Below, piece after piece: positions 63,781-64,000 of a DNA stretch of 64,000 nt (positions are counted from its first letter, which is position 1; each line of letters opens with the position of its first letter). The stretch covers positions 1,904,501 through 1,968,500 of the forward strand of contig NC_066606.1 in NCBI RefSeq assembly GCF_905475345.1, written 5' to 3'. Both the position numbers and the translations under genes were made by a program. The notes under the pieces were generated by a model, which was not told where the DNA came from, did no database searches, and saw nothing but the letters and a program-made list of their open reading frames with translations. This DNA comes from Vespula vulgaris. Its lineage: Eukaryota > Arthropoda > Insecta > Hymenoptera > Vespidae.

Positions 63781-64000
63781 TTGTCCTCCTTTCATTAACA
63801 AGAACGAATTACATATTAAAGAAGGACGAAGAAACCAAAATAAAAAAAAGAGACGAAAAGGAATTAGTAAGAGACGAATAATATTTAACGGAAGAGAATT
63901 AAAAAAAAAAATAAAATAAAAAACAAACGGAACGAAGATGTAGAAAATGATGAAAGAAAAATTGAGGAAGTTGAAAGAGAAAGGAGTTATAAAAAAAAGT
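57453..64000. other. no confident gene; intron and 5' flank of the minus-strand CPAP3 gene
   Basis: Less AT-rich patches lie at 57540-57620, 59590-59740 and 60860-61060. The second includes a perfect AGAGAGCGCTCTCT palindrome and resembles promoter DNA. The third has a 76-codon minus-strand open frame I do not recognise. Also present: a G-rich tract at 62155-62196, nested inverted repeats at 62252-62302, an (AT)n run at 61958-62024 and a (CT)n run at 63719-63775. Confidence 0.5.
61958..62024. repeat. (AT)n microsatellite, about 67 bp
   Basis: Longest AT run in the window, uninterrupted apart from its flanks. Confidence 0.95.

Noticed and set aside
1..64000. CRISPR-like arrays, tRNA genes or autonomous transposons
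   Set aside because: Repeats seen are simple sequence or short head-to-tail units without spacers; no cloverleaf, transposase or reverse-transcriptase motif was recognised.

Overview
The window looks like nuclear DNA of an insect, most likely a hymenopteran. The base composition is strongly AT-rich. Microsatellites are very dense: (AT)n, (CT)n, (AAT)n, (GATA)n and (CGTT)n. Genes are split by introns with GT-AG borders. The protein families are arthropod-typical: ZAD-C2H2 zinc finger, Drip-type aquaporin and CPAP3/obstructor cuticle proteins. I cannot fix the species from sequence alone. No prokaryotic feature, CRISPR array, tRNA, rRNA or clear transposon was seen.

Layout. 1-22.8 kb is mostly non-coding, repeat-rich DNA. 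It contains one weakly supported three-exon minus-strand gene (10253-5156), a GC-richer block near 17.0-17.4 kb that could be a 5' exon, twin Grainyhead-type sites near 19.1 kb, and two local tandem-repeat fields (20.45-21.05 and 21.36-21.89 kb). 22.83-26.04 kb (+) is an aquaporin of the Drip class with three core coding exons and at least two possible 3' terminal exons. 28.49-33.33 kb (-) is a large ZAD + nine-finger C2H2 protein whose start codon sits at the edge of an (AAT)n microsatellite. 34.4-35.6 kb is a degenerate tandem repeat carrying CTCF-like cores.

36.6-57.5 kb is a cluster of five CPAP3 (cuticular protein analogous to peritrophin, three chitin-binding type-2 domains) genes. Four are on the plus strand: obst-B, obst-A, an unassigned obst-A-like paralogue, and obst-E. 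The fifth, unassigned, is on the minus strand and converges on obst-E. They are secreted chitin-binding proteins of cuticle and trachea, so the block is probably a co-regulated cuticle-assembly locus. Four of them share a phase-2 intron that splits the codon of the last disulfide cysteine, which leaves tiny terminal exons. 57.5-64 kb has no confident gene.

Exon borders were read by hand from splice consensus and frame continuity. They are predictions without transcript support. Family names come from recognising conserved protein sequence, not from a search.
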